In this document: positions 63,545-64,000 of the stretch, piece by piece | Layout: each line of letters begins with the position of its first letter | How positions within the stretch are numbered: the stretch's first letter is position 1 | NCBI GenBank assembly: GCA_009731375.1 | Contig: BJOX01000318.1 | Span: 422,441 to 486,440 of the forward strand | DNA: 64,000 nt | Source: Paulinella micropora | Lineage: Eukaryota > Cercozoa > Imbricatea > Euglyphida | Direction of reading: 5' to 3' | Position numbers and translations under genes: made by a program | The notes under the pieces: generated by a model | The model's database searches: none | The model's input: the letters and a program-made list of their open reading frames with translations, nothing else | What the model was told of the DNA's origin: nothing

Positions 63545-63690
63545 ACGGTCACCTCCACAAAATATGGTCAGGTTACCGATAAAGCTACATATGCGGCGCG
63601 CCAAATTTGACGTGCTTTGCGGGCTCGCCGGCCTGCCTTGCCCGCAAAACACGTCACATTTGTGGCTAGCCGCATAATGTACCATACCCG
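63545..63690 (-). repeat. Fold-back repeat copy, inverted relative to 60604-60735
   Basis: A near-perfect palindrome at 63588-63680: CATATGCGGC, CAAATTTGACGTG and TTTGCGGGC are mirrored by GCCCGCAAA, ACGTCA, ATTTG and GCCGCATAATG. It includes the flank with CCTCCACAAAATATGGTCAGG. Confidence 0.88.
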
Positions 63691-63778
63691 AATCAAGGGA
63701 GTCTGCCATACTGTTTTGTCGGGCTTGTTGGATAAGATGACGCAGGCATGCTCACTTAACGCCTGAGCATAGATCAGT

Positions 63779-63824
<46 letters not shown>

Positions 63825-63851
63825 AGACACAGACAGCACATCACAGTGCAG

Positions 63852-63923
<72 letters not shown>

Positions 63924-64000
63924 TGAGGAACATGCCTCGCTGGTCATGTGGTATGAAGTTGTCCAGAAGGAGGAGGAGGAGGAGGAGGAGGAGGAGGAGG
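63691..64000. repeat. GA tracts and a short island at the window edge
   Basis: GA repeats 63782-63820 and 63855-63920 precede an island (63921-63975) reading DPEEHASLVMWYEVVQK on the plus strand after an AGAG acceptor-like end, running into GGA repeats at the edge. It might be an exon; unsupported otherwise. Confidence 0.5.

Overview
The window is nuclear DNA from a microsatellite-saturated eukaryote, most likely a unicellular protist or alga; I cannot place it more precisely. The support is: GT-AG (and one GC-AG) introns joining short, phase-consistent exons; Ty3/gypsy and Penelope-like retroelements; an apparent mitochondrial DNA insert; and protein families typical of protists (TIR-like 'FVSHAW' plus kinesin-light-chain TPR, Cache-domain receptor, zinc-less sirtuin). 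More than half of the sequence is simple repeat (ATCT, ACAT, ATAAC, GAA, GAAA, TA, CT), and seven runs of N mark assembly gaps, several next to G-runs or long repeats.

Layout. 1-6.7 kb: microsatellites holding a few plus-strand Ser/Pro-rich exons. 6.7-9.1 kb: no convincing gene, two repeat features. 9.1-16.5 kb: a minus-strand Penelope-like retroelement with a candidate N-terminal GIY-YIG region, an RT, and two extra upstream ORFs. 17.3-23.7 kb: a minus-strand Ty3/gypsy element. 24.3-27.4 kb: giant GAA and GTAT tracts. 28.4-30.1 kb: the 5' exons of a plus-strand Cache receptor gene, interrupted by a second retroelement (31.0-34.5 kb) that carries a head-to-tail terminal junction and a nested MITE. 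34.9-43.9 kb: a complete 14-exon minus-strand gene. Its exons join without a frame error into a 528-residue protein with an N-terminal YEATS domain and a sirtuin domain. 44.2-45.2 kb: an intact protein kinase gene, divergent from the YEATS-sirtuin gene. 48.0-50.2 kb: a TIR-like/TPR gene with one frameshift. 53.1-54.1 kb: a frameshifted second copy of the kinase. 54.4-54.9 kb: organellar-looking tRNA-Ser(UGA) plus an atp6-like fragment. 57.3-62.2 kb: the 3' exons of an unrecognised minus-strand gene.

The two most notable results are these. (1) The YEATS-sirtuin fusion couples an acyl-lysine reader to an NAD-dependent deacylase in one chain, and is spread over about 9 kb in which nearly all intron sequence is microsatellite. 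(2) A recurring rule holds in four genes: introns contain tandem degenerate copies of the adjoining exon edge. Copies upstream of an exon carry its 5' edge, usually with the acceptor; copies downstream carry its 3' edge and donor, each separated by microsatellite. Introns seem to grow by amplifying 'exon edge + microsatellite' units, leaving many decoy splice sites.
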